Numbered from the stretch's first letter, positions 53,966 to 63,316 are shown. The stretch is DNA of 64,000 nt from Cellvibrio sp. UBA7661 (GCA_002483365.1 DLHT01000003.1:124001-188000); one strand, 5' to 3'. Notes: generated by a model from the letters alone, not told the origin. Translations and numbers: made by a program.

Positions 53966-55459
53966 TCAACGCAAGCGTTTTACCAACTCAACACGACGAT
54001 TCTTTTGTTTGCCCGCCTCGCTGGTGTTATTGCCCGCTGGTGCATAAGGGCCAACACCTTGCGCCTGTAAACGGTTGGCCGCAACCTGGTACTCTTTTAT
54101 CAACGCCGCAACCACTGCATCTGCACGCTGCCTGGATAAAGTAACATTCGCAGCGCCATCACCGGTATCGTCGGTGTGACCTACCACGTAGAGCAATAAA
54201 TCGGGATTGCGTTTTAACAATTCTGCAATCGCATCCAGTGTGGGTTTGGATTCGGTTTTAATTTCCGCTTTTCCGGTATCAAAATAAATTCCGTAAATCA
54301 GCGCTTTACCTTCTGCATCAATCTGCTGTTTTAATTCATCGGCATTAACGCTTACCAAACCGGTTTGTACTGCTTTTTCTTCGAGGATAATTTGCTGCAA
54401 GCCCACTTCATCTTCATAGCCACCAATAAAAATTGCAGCGTAAACATTGCCTGTCGGTAGGGATTTTTTCGCCAACAAGTAATAGGGCTTGCGATACCAG
54501 TTGTAGACACTTTCTTCCATTGAAACCTTGCCACCCAAATCACTCGCTTGTTTTTCTGTACCACACTGCTCCAATTCGCATTGGGAGATAAAACTAAAAC
54601 CGGCAGTTGTCAGTGCAGCTTTGTAGTTCTCATACACTTTCAGTGTGGATACATTTTGCATAGTGTAACCATGTCTGGCCAAATCACCGGTGAGTTTCAG
54701 CGGGGTTTTGTCAGCGGCATTATTGGCAACAGGAATAGTGACTGTTTCGGTATCGACTTTATTGTGATTGCGTAATTTTGCCCCGGGATAACGTGGCAAC
54801 ATGGAATGGTCTTTTGCTTTTTCTTCTTCCGATAGTGGTGCAACTTCTGCAGTTGTAGCAGGTTTATTCGCATAGGCTTCATCGACTTTTACCAATCCGG
54901 TTTGCAGCGGTTCGGTTTCCACAATGACCTGTTGCAGACTGACGCTGTCTTCGTATGCACCCACAAACCAGGCGGCCAGAATTTTTCCTTTCGGTGTGTC
55001 TTTTTCACCTAACCAGTAGTAAGGATTGCGATAGTGGTTATACACATCGCCACGCACTGCGACTAATGAGCCCAATTCCCTTGCTTGTTTTTCATCGCCA
55101 CAGGCATCCAATGCGCAGGAAAACAATTCCTTGAATCCCAACTGTTTAGCGGCGGCTAAATAATTTTCGTACACCTTCAAAGACGATACATTTTCCAGAT
55201 CGTAGTTGTGCCAGTACACATCGCCAATGGCATCTACTTGGGTGAATTGCGGATCGTTTTGGCTGGTATCCACCACCGATGCTGGCAATGAAAATTTCTC
55301 ATAGTCATACATTTGCGCTTGTTCAAGATCGGCATTGGGGTAAGCAGAAAATAAGGGATGATCTTCTTCCCAATCGGCATAGGCAGACTGCCCGACCAAA
55401 GCAGAGACCCCGATCAATGCGAGAAAAACAACTCCGAATGACAATACCCGACGCAACAT
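53966..55459 (-). CDS. OmpA-family protein with duplicated DUF4892-like domain
   Basis: 497 residues. A signal peptide (cleaved near AYA-D) is followed by two related domains (about 30-180 and 205-355) that share the pattern SSLKVYENYLAAAKQLGF / STLKVYENYKAALTTAGF, then GCGDEKQARELG / GTEKQASDLG and YRNPYYWLG / YRKPYYLLA. The C-terminal OmpA domain (about 370-497) has YFDTGKAEIKTESKPTLDAI, GHTDDTGDGAANVTLSRQRA and NRRVELV, the peptidoglycan-binding residues. It probably anchors the outer envelope to peptidoglycan. The N-terminal domain looks like DUF4892, whose function is unknown to me. Confidence 0.82.
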   Translation of the reverse strand: MLRRVLSFGVVFLALIGVSALVGQSAYADWEEDHPLFSAYPNADLEQAQMYDYEKFSLPASVVDTSQNDPQFTQVDAIGDVYWHNYDLENVSSLKVYENYLAAAKQLGFKELFSCALDACGDEKQARELGSLVAVRGDVYNHYRNPYYWLGEKDTPKGKILAAWFVGAYEDSVSLQQVIVETEPLQTGLVKVDEAYANKPATTAEVAPLSEEEKAKDHSMLPRYPGAKLRNHNKVDTETVTIPVANNAADKTPLKLTGDLARHGYTMQNVSTLKVYENYKAALTTAGFSFISQCELEQCGTEKQASDLGGKVSMEESVYNWYRKPYYLLAKKSLPTGNVYAAIFIGGYEDEVGLQQIILEEKAVQTGLVSVNADELKQQIDAEGKALIYGIYFDTGKAEIKTESKPTLDAIAELLKRNPDLLLYVVGHTDDTGDGAANVTLSRQRADAVVAALIKEYQVAANRLQAQGVGPYAPAGNNTSEAGKQKNRRVELVKRLR

Positions 55460-55630
55460 AGCGACTCCTTTATCTCATGATATGTAAAATGTTTACTGAA
55501 CCTGACTGCAAGCAAACCCGCAGACTAACGTGCAGGGCTGAATGTTTTATGAATGATGATATGAATGCCATCATAAACATCACAAATGCCTATTGGATGT
55601 AATATCCTTTGAACTCCATCAAACTTTCTG

Positions 55631-56470
55631 ATGATCGTTATGGTTCCTTACCACCCGCAGTCTATCGCCAACGCGCCGTTTAACAGCCTGCAACACCTTG
55701 GCTTCCAGCGCTTTATGCCGCACCCGCGGTTACGCCCCTGGGTGCAATGCTATTGGATTGCGCAGCGCGATCAGCCCTCCAACCAGAGCCTGAGCGAAAC
55801 AGTTTACCCCGATGCAGGCAGCAGTTTGGGGCTGGATTTCGCAGGTAGCGAACTGCCTGACATCCGCTTCAATGCCACCAAAACCGCCGGCAAAATGGTG
55901 TTTACCGGATCTATTCATCGCATAGGTATCCGCTTCCATCCCGGCGGGGCATTCCAATTGTTAGGGGTGGAAATGTCCGCGCTCGACCAGGACGAATTTT
56001 CTGCCGATGCGCTGGCCTTACCCGATATCGAACAACTTCAATACCAATTGGCGGAAGCGAGTGAGATCAGCCGGCGCTTAACCCTGATTGATACTTGGCT
56101 GCTGAAGCGTGCGAACATCACCCAAGCTGCAAATGGATTGGTGCAGCAATTATTGCCGCGCTTGATGCTCGCGCAGGAACCGATTGCGGATTTAAGCTCG
56201 CAACTGCCCATCAGCCTGCGCCAGCTGGAGCGAAAATTCCAAGTAGAAGTCGGTTTTAGCCCTGCACAAGTTAAACAATTGCACCGCATCAAACTCGCGC
56301 GCGCACTCATCAGCCAACGCCCCGACCAACCGCTGGTACAAATAGGTTTGGATGCCGGTTTTTATGACCAGGCGCACTTCATCCGCCAATTCCAAAAACT
56401 CACCAAATTAACCCCCAACCAATATCGCCTTAAAAAGATGTCGCAAAAATACAATCCAATGTCATCTTGA
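55631..56470 (+). CDS. AraC-family transcriptional regulator
   Basis: 279 residues. The N-terminal part (RFMPHPRLRPWVQCYWI, FTGSIHRIGIRFHPGGAF) is of the AraC subgroup whose sensor is not a cupin but a DUF6597-type domain; the C-terminal has two helix-turn-helix motifs (LPISLRQLERKFQVEVGFSP and LVQIGLDAGFYDQAHFIRQF). The next gene starts 44 bases on, on the same strand, so it may control the CMD/thioredoxin pair. Confidence 0.85.
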   Translation: MIVMVPYHPQSIANAPFNSLQHLGFQRFMPHPRLRPWVQCYWIAQRDQPSNQSLSETVYPDAGSSLGLDFAGSELPDIRFNATKTAGKMVFTGSIHRIGIRFHPGGAFQLLGVEMSALDQDEFSADALALPDIEQLQYQLAEASEISRRLTLIDTWLLKRANITQAANGLVQQLLPRLMLAQEPIADLSSQLPISLRQLERKFQVEVGFSPAQVKQLHRIKLARALISQRPDQPLVQIGLDAGFYDQAHFIRQFQKLTKLTPNQYRLKKMSQKYNPMSS

Positions 56471-56514
56471 TTCCGCAGGATGGACGCTCTTACCTATCTG
56501 GACAGGAGCACTTC

Positions 56515-56961
56515 ATGCAACAGCGAATCAAGCAGCCCGACGTATACAAACTCCAACCCGCGATCCTAAAATCGCTAATTGATTTAGGCAACGCGGCTGC
56601 GGATGAGTTGGAACACTCATTAATCCATTTAGTGAAATTGCGTGCATCGCAAATCAATGGCTGTGCTTTTTGCCAACACATGCACGCCAACGAAGCGCGA
56701 AAAGATGGCGAACAACAACACCGTTTGGATGTTCTGCCTGCATGGCGAGAAGTGGCAATATTTTCCGCACGTGAACGCGCCGCATTGGCGTGGACCGAAG
56801 CACTCACACAACTTTCCACCCACAGCGTGAGCGATACCTGTTTTACTGAAGTGCGCGAGCATTTTAACGAAAAAGAAATCGTCAACCTGAGTGCGGCCAT
56901 CGCAACCATTAATGCATGGAACCGCATCGCAATAGGGTTTAATTTTGCACCGAATTTTTAA
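56515..56961 (+). CDS. Carboxymuconolactone decarboxylase (AhpD-like) family protein
   Basis: 148 residues, all helical. The AhpD-type active site CAFCQHMHANEAR (CxxC with His three residues later) is intact, preceded by LVKLRASQINGCAF, so a thiol-based peroxide/disulfide role is likely rather than decarboxylation. The ATG at 56515 has AGGAG six bases before it and is preferred over 56467. It is followed by a thioredoxin-like gene after 25 bases. Confidence 0.88.
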   Translation: MQQRIKQPDVYKLQPAILKSLIDLGNAAADELEHSLIHLVKLRASQINGCAFCQHMHANEARKDGEQQHRLDVLPAWREVAIFSARERAALAWTEALTQLSTHSVSDTCFTEVREHFNEKEIVNLSAAIATINAWNRIAIGFNFAPNF

Positions 56962-56986
56962 TTTTCATCCGCACAGGAGCTGCCTT

Positions 56987-57904
56987 ATGCGTAAACATTA
57001 CTGGCTATTGGTTTTATTCATATCGCTGTCAGCGAGTCTACACGCCAAGCCGTTACTATTGGAAAATCAGTATCAAATTTTTGAAGGGGAAAAAGCATCA
57101 CTGCAAGCTGTGATTGGCGCAAAGCCCGTATATTTAAAATTCTGGGCAACCTGGTGCCTTGAATGCCGGCACGAACTGCCGAGCCTTGAACAGGCTTACC
57201 AAAAACATCGCGATCAAATCGCGATGTTTGCGGTAAACCTGAACATCAATGAAACCGATACAGCGATTAAAAAGTTACAGCAAAAACACCGGCTCACTAT
57301 TCCTGTTCTCATGGACAATAACGGCACTATCGCAAGCAACTTTGTATTTAAGGGAACCCCATTTCACGTACTGATTAATCGCAAAGGGGAAGTGGTATAC
57401 ACAACCTATAAAGACGATGCACAACTTGCACAACAATTAGCGTTGTTAGCAAAAGATTCCGCAGCCGCCTCACAAGTAATAGACATCAACACTGCCGCTC
57501 AGAGCTCATCCAAGCCACTACCATCTGGCATATCCCTCGTCTATTTCTCTGCAACCTGGTGCGATTGGTACATGAAAGATATTCATCCGGAAATCAGCAA
57601 CAATTGCATTTACGCACAGCGCGCTGTCGATAAGCTTTATCGCTCCACACCAGGCCTTCAGCTAAGTGCATACGTGACACATTTATGGACAGAAGCGAAG
57701 GATGTAGAAGAGTACAGCAAAAAATTCTCGCTGCCTTATAAAGTAACAATGGATGATAACAACAATGAATTCCGCCGCTTTAAAGCCAGCGGCTATCCAA
57801 CATTGATTGTATTTAAAAATGGAATGGAAACGGCGCGTTTTACAGAGTTTGATCAGGGCGAAAATACATTCAACGCACTTAAACGCGCGCTTGAGAAACA
57901 CTGA
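56987..57904 (+). CDS. Periplasmic tandem thioredoxin-like protein
   Basis: 305 residues with a signal peptide (ends HAKP). Two thioredoxin folds: the first (about 25-160) is TlpA/ResA-like with active site FWATWCLECRHELPS and cis-Pro segment KGTPFHVLIN; the second (about 180-305) has FSATWCDWYMKDIHPE in the corresponding place, so the second Cys of CxxC is replaced by Tyr, while the cis-Pro GYPTLIVFKNG remains. The second fold may bind or be regulated rather than catalyse. The ATG at 56987 has GGAG 11 bases before it. It follows the AhpD-like gene, suggesting a disulfide or peroxide pathway. A terminator follows at 57941. Confidence 0.85.
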   Translation: MRKHYWLLVLFISLSASLHAKPLLLENQYQIFEGEKASLQAVIGAKPVYLKFWATWCLECRHELPSLEQAYQKHRDQIAMFAVNLNINETDTAIKKLQQKHRLTIPVLMDNNGTIASNFVFKGTPFHVLINRKGEVVYTTYKDDAQLAQQLALLAKDSAAASQVIDINTAAQSSSKPLPSGISLVYFSATWCDWYMKDIHPEISNNCIYAQRAVDKLYRSTPGLQLSAYVTHLWTEAKDVEEYSKKFSLPYKVTMDDNNNEFRRFKASGYPTLIVFKNGMETARFTEFDQGENTFNALKRALEKH

Positions 57905-57940
57905 ACCTGAAACCCCCATCTCGCAACATAGGCTCCAATA

Positions 57941-57970
57941 AAAAATGCCGCTGTTTACGGCGGCATTTTT
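57941..57970 (+). terminator. Rho-independent terminator after thioredoxin-like gene
   Basis: AAAAATGCCGC and GCGGCATTTTT around TGTTTACG form a near-perfect stem, 37 bases past the stop; T-runs exist on both strands, so it can also act from the right. Confidence 0.88.
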
Positions 57971-58073
57971 AAAATCGCTTTTTTCAATCTACAGAAGCAT
58001 TATCGCTGAAAAAGACTACAGCAAAAAAACAGAAATCATATAAATATGCGTAAAACACGATAACTCGCACTAA

Positions 58074-58877
58074 CTATCCCAATGGATAAGTCAAAAACGA
58101 AAAGTGGATTTGGTTTACTAAAAAGTGCAGCGCAATCGGATAAACGATATTTTTTCCCAGCGTGTAGCTCAGCCCGTACAAAAATCCCGCCAGCGCATAC
58201 ACCCAAACAGCCGCACCGCTAAGCCCTGAATGGATTGCGACAAATACAAAGGTCACCAGCAGAAGCGGGATGATCTCTTGCAGTGCACGATTGGCGGCAA
58301 CACTCGCAACTGCGTTGCGCAAGTTGTGTTGAAATAAAAAACGCAAAAACACTTCTTCCGCCACGCAGGTGATTAACAAACTCACCGCTGCAAATTGCAG
58401 GATTTGCTCAATAGGTTTGGGTTGCCACTGCAAACCCAACACCAAAATCGCAACACCGATTATGATTAGCGGAGCGAACACCACAAACAATGCAGAAATC
58501 CATTTATCCGCAACCCATTCATTGGCCATTCGTTTTGGCCAAAGCAAATACAACAATAAAAACCCGGCAATCCCTTTAGCAAAATCAACCGACAACTCAT
58601 AGCGCGCAGGCTCTCCAGCATCGCCATCCAAACTCAACAACAACGGATACGAAAACCCTTGCGGCTCATAACTCGCCACCCAAAACGCCAGCGGCACCAA
58701 CAATAAAAATAAACCTGTCTTAATCCAAGGGTTAAATTTTTCTTTGCGGAAAAACCACGCAAGAAATGCAACCCCCATCAAACCAATCGCATTCACCAAC
58801 GGCAGCCAAGTAACAATGACCAACCCTATAACCAAAGCCGCCAATACCAAACTCAACATCAATTCTTTTTTATTCAC
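58074..58877 (-). CDS. CPBP-family intramembrane metalloprotease
   Basis: 267 residues with about eight membrane segments. The CPBP/Abi core is present: EEVFLRFLFQHNL (Glu pair with Arg), FVAIHSGLSG (His) and ALHFLVNQIHFSF (His and Asn). Family members cleave proteins in the membrane, for instance in CAAX processing or bacteriocin immunity. No partner is adjacent, so its target is unknown. Confidence 0.85.
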   Translation of the reverse strand: MNKKELMLSLVLAALVIGLVIVTWLPLVNAIGLMGVAFLAWFFRKEKFNPWIKTGLFLLLVPLAFWVASYEPQGFSYPLLLSLDGDAGEPARYELSVDFAKGIAGFLLLYLLWPKRMANEWVADKWISALFVVFAPLIIIGVAILVLGLQWQPKPIEQILQFAAVSLLITCVAEEVFLRFLFQHNLRNAVASVAANRALQEIIPLLLVTFVFVAIHSGLSGAAVWVYALAGFLYGLSYTLGKNIVYPIALHFLVNQIHFSFLTYPLG

Positions 58878-58900
58878 AATTATTTTTCTTCAAGGTTCCG

Positions 58901-58935
58901 TAGGTTGGTGCTGAGCGCAGCGATGCCCAACACTT
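58901..58935. repeat. Short intergenic palindrome-like element
   Basis: GTAGGTTGGTGCTGAGCGCA and CGATGCCCAACAC resemble a short element that I recall from the intergenic regions of many gammaproteobacteria (GTAGGTTGGGCTGAGC-type). Only one copy was noticed here. Confidence 0.35.
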
Positions 58936-58958
58936 TTAGATATAAATTCACATATAAG

Positions 58959-59720
58959 TTAGAAATCCGTTAAAAACCCTATCAATTTTTCAAATTCAAT
59001 TTTTTTGCCATTTGCAGTGAAACTACATCTACCTGTTTGCTGCGATATTTCGTAATCAAATCGTTTTCTATAAACATACTCCCACAAACCATTAACGTAG
59101 GTAAGATGATCTCTTGGGAAATCTAAAAACTTAATAATTACAGGCGACAAGCTCTCCAACAATAAATCAGCCACATCTTTTAGGAAGTAAATTTTTCCGC
59201 CCTTTCCATCGGAGAAAGTACCACACAAGAACTCCGGAACATCATACCCAGAAGCGTTTACAGCAGCGTCATACCAGTCAAATGCATACGGACCTCCAAT
59301 AGCCTTTCCTTCAAGTTGTGTTCTGTTCTCAATATTGGAAATTATAGCCCCGCTCAGCTTATCAACATCAAAATGCGGCTCAAGAATCCCTCTAACTTTT
59401 TCAACAAAGATTTTGGCACCACTAACAGAGTCGAGAAGGCCATCACGAAACCATGTACTCGTTCCATCAAACCTAGCCCTATGATAAAAAGCGACCTGAA
59501 CACTGGGACATTCAAAGTTCTTAACCCTTAAATACTCCCCCATTAGATCATTAAAATAATCCAGCTTTATAGCGAGCAATCCATCATATTCAGGCAAAAA
59601 GTCAGGCCAATTATTTTTATACATTTGTAGAATACTGCTTTTTTCTACACCATAAACTAACGCCAATGATCTCAGCGCATCATCTAACCCATCACAACTT
59701 AAGAAATTTTTATTTTCCAT
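58959..59720 (-). CDS. Unknown protein, AT-rich gene
   Basis: 253 residues, no signal peptide, no membrane segment, no recognised family. Segments that look structured are FDWYDAAVNASGYDVPEF, KDVADLLLESLSPVIIKFLD and the C-terminal GRCSFTANGKKIEFEKLIGF. The gene is clearly more AT-rich than its neighbours and codon choice (AAA, TTT, ATA) differs, so it may be acquired. It lies between the CPBP gene and the terminator of the dnaJ operon. No phage or toxin neighbours are seen. Confidence 0.6.
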   Translation of the reverse strand: MENKNFLSCDGLDDALRSLALVYGVEKSSILQMYKNNWPDFLPEYDGLLAIKLDYFNDLMGEYLRVKNFECPSVQVAFYHRARFDGTSTWFRDGLLDSVSGAKIFVEKVRGILEPHFDVDKLSGAIISNIENRTQLEGKAIGGPYAFDWYDAAVNASGYDVPEFLCGTFSDGKGGKIYFLKDVADLLLESLSPVIIKFLDFPRDHLTYVNGLWEYVYRKRFDYEISQQTGRCSFTANGKKIEFEKLIGFLTDF

Positions 59721-59748
59721 AATATAAAACCCATATCACGATCAAAAC

Positions 59749-59779
59749 AAAAAAGCCGATTCTCTCGAATCGGCTTTTT
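59749..59779. terminator. Terminator after dnaJ
   Basis: AAAAAGCCGATTC and GAATCGGCTTTTT form a perfect 13-base stem around TCTC, with T-runs on both strands, 16 bases past the dnaJ stop. It serves the minus-strand heat-shock operon. Confidence 0.92.
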
Positions 59780-59794
59780 AGATTTAAATATTAT

Positions 59795-60913
59795 TTACTC
59801 ACCAAAAAACTTCTTAACCCCATCGAACCAACTCGACTGTTTGGGCGAGTATTTTCCGCCTTTCATTGTCGCCTGGAATTCTTTGAGCAACTCTTTTTGT
59901 TTGCCGGTGAGGTTGACGGGTGTTTCCACTACAACGCGGCAGAGTAAATCACCTACGCCACCACCGCGTACTGGCGTTACACCTTTGCCGCGCAACTTGA
60001 ACAGTTTTCCGGTCTGGGTTTCTGCCGGGACTTTTAATTTCACGCGGCCATCAAGCGTTGGCACTTCAAGCTCGCCGCCGAGTGCGGCATCGACAAAATC
60101 AATCGGGACTTCGCAATATAAATCGGCACCGTCACGCTTGAAAATATTGTGTTCGCGCACGTGGACTTGCACGTATAAATCGCCGCTTGGCCCGCCATCT
60201 GCTCCAGCTTCACCTTCGCCGGATAAGCGGATGCGGTCACCGGTATCCACACCTGCAGGCACTTTGACTTGCAAGGTTTTGGTTTCTTCTACACGGCCTT
60301 GGCCACTACAGGATTTACACGGATCAGAAATAATTGTGCCGCGCCCGCGACAAGTAGGGCAGGTTTGCTGCACAGAGAAGAAGCCCTGTTGCATGCGCAC
60401 TTGTCCATGACCGCCGCAGGTAGTACAGCTCACAGGTTTACTGCCTGCTTTTGCACCGGAACCATCACAGGTTTTACAAGACACCAGGGTAGGCACCTTG
60501 ATTTGTACGCTGGTGCCTTTGACGGCTTCTTCCAGATTTAATTCAAGGTTGTAGCGTAAATCGGAACCACGGCTTGGGCCGCCGCGACCACCGCGCCCGC
60601 CACCGAAAATATCACCGAATACATCGCCAAAAATATCGCTGAAATTATTAAAGCCAGCACCGCCGCCACCGCCCATGCCTGACTGGCCATCCACGCCAGC
60701 GTGACCAAAGCGATCATAAGCCGCGCGTTTTTGTTCGTCGGACAACACTTCGTAAGCCTCGTTGGCCTCCTTGAATTTTTCTTCCGCAGAGGGGTCATCC
60801 GGATTTCTGTCCGGGTGATATTTCATCGCCACACGACGGTAAGCTTTTTTCAATTCTGCTGCGTCTACATCTTTTTTGACGCCGAGCACTTCGTAGTAAT
60901 CACGTTTTGCCAT
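59795..60913 (-). CDS. dnaJ: Hsp40 co-chaperone DnaJ
   Basis: 372 residues. The J domain (1-70) contains the HPD motif (KYHPDRNPDD) that triggers DnaK ATPase; a Gly/Phe-rich linker (75-125) follows, then four zinc-binding CxxCxGxG repeats (CKTCDGSG, CTTCGGHG, CPTCRGRG, CKSCSGQG) and the substrate-binding C-terminal domains. The length and order are those of class I DnaJ. It lies 248 bases after dnaK with a repeat and hairpin between. Confidence 0.97.
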   Translation of the reverse strand: MAKRDYYEVLGVKKDVDAAELKKAYRRVAMKYHPDRNPDDPSAEEKFKEANEAYEVLSDEQKRAAYDRFGHAGVDGQSGMGGGGGAGFNNFSDIFGDVFGDIFGGGRGGRGGPSRGSDLRYNLELNLEEAVKGTSVQIKVPTLVSCKTCDGSGAKAGSKPVSCTTCGGHGQVRMQQGFFSVQQTCPTCRGRGTIISDPCKSCSGQGRVEETKTLQVKVPAGVDTGDRIRLSGEGEAGADGGPSGDLYVQVHVREHNIFKRDGADLYCEVPIDFVDAALGGELEVPTLDGRVKLKVPAETQTGKLFKLRGKGVTPVRGGGVGDLLCRVVVETPVNLTGKQKELLKEFQATMKGGKYSPKQSSWFDGVKKFFGE

Positions 60914-60944
60914 GGTGCTACCTTAACTGGAATTTCAGGTGATC

Positions 60945-61034
60945 AAGCGCCCCCTTTGGAAAAGGGGGGTTAGGGGGGATTTTTCTATTGTTCAATCCCT
61001 CCTTCGCCTCCCTTTTTCAAAGGGAGGAACTGAC
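60945..61034. repeat. Intergenic palindromic repeat family B, second copy
   Basis: CGCCCCCTTTGGAAAAGGGG, then TTAGGGGGGATTT, and on the far side CCTCCCTTTTTCAAAGGGAGG mirror the arrangement at 52650-52723 in reversed order. It sits between dnaK and dnaJ. Confidence 0.65.
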
Positions 61035-61104
61035 TCCCTTCTTGCGAGGCGTTGGTGCAATGGATTTGAAAAATCACTTCTAAAAAATATTTGCTTCTTA
61101 CAAG

Positions 61105-61130
61105 ACAAATGCGGGCAAGCCCGCATTTGT
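61105..61130 (-). terminator. Perfect hairpin between dnaK and dnaJ
   Basis: ACAAATGCGGGC and GCCCGCATTTGT form a 12-base perfect stem with a two-base loop. It is downstream of the dnaK stop (61162) with no long T-run, so it may be a partial terminator or mRNA-end stabiliser that lowers dnaJ relative to dnaK. Confidence 0.6.
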
Positions 61131-61161
61131 TGTTGTTACTTCCTGATTAGCGATCGAAAAC

Positions 61162-63090
61162 TTATTTGTTGTCTTCTTTCACTTCTTCGAACTCAGCATC
61201 CACTACGCCGTCATCGGCTGCTTTGCTGTTGCCGCCCGCTTGTTGTGCACCAGCGTTAGCACCAGCAGCTTGTTGCTCAGCATACAGTTTTTGCGCCAGT
61301 GAACTGGAAGCTTCTGTCAACTTGGTGGTAGCTGCTTCGATTTTTGCCAGATCGTCTGACTTGGCAACATCGCGCGCTTCGGTTAACGCAGCTTCGATTG
61401 CAGATTTTTCTTCTGCAGTCGCTTTGTCTCCGGCTTCTTTCACCGTTTTTTCCGTAGCGTGAATCAAACCTTCCAACGTGTTGCGTGCGGTAACCACTTC
61501 TGCGAACTTGCGATCGGATTCGGCATTGGCTTCCGCATCCTTAATCATTTTCTGGATTTCTTCATCACTCAAACCAGAAGATGCTTTAATCACAATGGAT
61601 TGCTCTTTGCCAGTAGCTTTGTCTTTCGCGCTTACGTTCAAAATACCATTAGCATCGATATCAAAAGTCACTTCAATTTGTGGCATACCGCGTTGCGCTG
61701 GTGGAATATCGCTCAGATCAAAACGACCGAGTGATTTATTTTGCGCCGCTTGTTTGCGCTCACCTTGCACTACGTGAATCGTTACCGCCGTTTGGTTGTC
61801 ATCCGCTGTCGAGAAAATTTGCGATTTCTTGGTAGGAATCGTGGTATTTTTGTCGATCAACGGTGTGGCAACACCACCCATTGTTTCAATACCCAGCGTT
61901 AATGGAGTCACGTCCAACAACAATACGTTGGTGGTATCGCCCGACAATACCGAACCTTGAATTGCCGCACCGATTGCAACTGCTTCGTCCGGGTTTACAT
62001 CTTTACGCGCTTCTTTACCAAAGAAATCGGCAACCGCTTTTTGCACTAATGGCATACGGGTTTGACCGCCCACCAGAATTACATCGTCAATTTCACTGAT
62101 GGATTTACCAGAGTCTTTAATAGCTTGCTTCACCGGCTCCAACGATTTGGTCACCAGATCTTCAACCAAAGATTCCAACTTGGCGCGAGTCAGTTTTACC
62201 ACCAAGTGTTTTGGACCGCTTGCATCAGCAGTGATGTACGGCAAGTTCACTTCTGTTTGCTGGCTGGATGACAATTCGATCTTGGCTTTCTCTGCCGCTT
62301 CTTTCAAACGTTGCAATGCCAGTGGGTCATTGTGCAGATCGATACCGGTATCTTTCTTGAAGGTTTCCGCCAGGAATTCAATCAAGCGCATATCGAAGTC
62401 TTCACCACCGAGGAAAGTATCGCCGTTGGTTGAAAGCACTTCGAATTGATGTTCGCCATCTACGTCTGCAATTTCGATGATCGAAATATCGAAGGTACCA
62501 CCGCCCAAGTCGTATACCGCGATAGTGCGATCGCCCACGCCTTTATCCAAACCGTAAGCCAGTGCTGCAGCAGTAGGTTCGTTGATAATACGTTTTACAT
62601 CCAGACCCGCGATGCGACCGGCATCTTTGGTGGCTTGACGCTGTGAATCGTTGAAGTAAGCCGGAACGGTAATTACCGCTTCGGTCACTGTCTCGCCGAG
62701 ATAATCTTCAGCGGTTTTTTTCATCTTCTTCAATACTTCAGCAGAAATTTGTGGCGGTGCTTTTTTATCGCCTTTCACTTCTACCCATGCATCACCATTA
62801 TCAGCAGCGACGATTTTGTAGGGCACCATTTTGATGTCCTTCTGTACAACGTCGTCTTTGAATTTGCGACCGATCAAACGTTTTACCGCGAACAATGTAT
62901 TGTGCGGGTTAGTGACAGCCTGACGCTTGGCGGATTGACCCACCAGAATTTCATCGTCGCTAGTGAATGCAATAATCGATGGCGTAGTGCGATCGCCTTC
63001 GGCATTTTCGATCACTTTTGGCTTGCCGCCTTCAAGTACAGAGACGCAAGAGTTGGTAGTACCCAAGTCGATGCCGATAATTTTACCCAT
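61162..63090 (-). CDS. dnaK: Hsp70 chaperone DnaK
   Basis: 642 residues, the usual length. Landmarks: IIGIDLGTTNSCVSVLEGG at the start, AVITVPAYFNDSQRQATKDA, VYDLGGGTFDISI, DVILVGGQTRMPLVQ and the substrate-binding domain with LLDVTPLTLGIET. The C-terminus ends EFEEVKEDNK. The ATG at 63090 has AGGAG seven bases upstream; the longer frame to 63141 has no family match. ATP-dependent protein folding, with DnaJ and GrpE of the same strand. Confidence 0.98.
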   Translation of the reverse strand: MGKIIGIDLGTTNSCVSVLEGGKPKVIENAEGDRTTPSIIAFTSDDEILVGQSAKRQAVTNPHNTLFAVKRLIGRKFKDDVVQKDIKMVPYKIVAADNGDAWVEVKGDKKAPPQISAEVLKKMKKTAEDYLGETVTEAVITVPAYFNDSQRQATKDAGRIAGLDVKRIINEPTAAALAYGLDKGVGDRTIAVYDLGGGTFDISIIEIADVDGEHQFEVLSTNGDTFLGGEDFDMRLIEFLAETFKKDTGIDLHNDPLALQRLKEAAEKAKIELSSSQQTEVNLPYITADASGPKHLVVKLTRAKLESLVEDLVTKSLEPVKQAIKDSGKSISEIDDVILVGGQTRMPLVQKAVADFFGKEARKDVNPDEAVAIGAAIQGSVLSGDTTNVLLLDVTPLTLGIETMGGVATPLIDKNTTIPTKKSQIFSTADDNQTAVTIHVVQGERKQAAQNKSLGRFDLSDIPPAQRGMPQIEVTFDIDANGILNVSAKDKATGKEQSIVIKASSGLSDEEIQKMIKDAEANAESDRKFAEVVTARNTLEGLIHATEKTVKEAGDKATAEEKSAIEAALTEARDVAKSDDLAKIEAATTKLTEASSSLAQKLYAEQQAAGANAGAQQAGGNSKAADDGVVDAEFEEVKEDNK

Positions 63091-63226
63091 GGTGTTGCTC
63101 CTGAAAAATTCTATTTGTTGCTGGGTGCATAGCACTGCCATGCACCGGATGTTAATGACTGGTATGAATCGCTTGCCCTAATCGCGCTCACATAAATGTT
63201 TTGCGCTTTCGATTGCAGTTGATTTC

Positions 63227-63255
63227 TATATTGGCGCGCGGCATTTGAATTCAAG
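63227..63255 (-). promoter_or_regulatory. Possible sigma-32-type promoter before dnaK
   Basis: CTTGAA (63250-63255) as -35 and CCAATATA (63227-63234) as a -10 with 15 bases between, on the minus strand in the 226-base gap between grpE and dnaK. The -10 is a looser fit to the CCCCATnT consensus than the grpE one. Confidence 0.4.
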
Positions 63256-63316
63256 TGTCACGCTAAAAAAAATCTGTACGAAACTTGCGCAACCACGTAA
63301 TCACATCAACCGTTGG

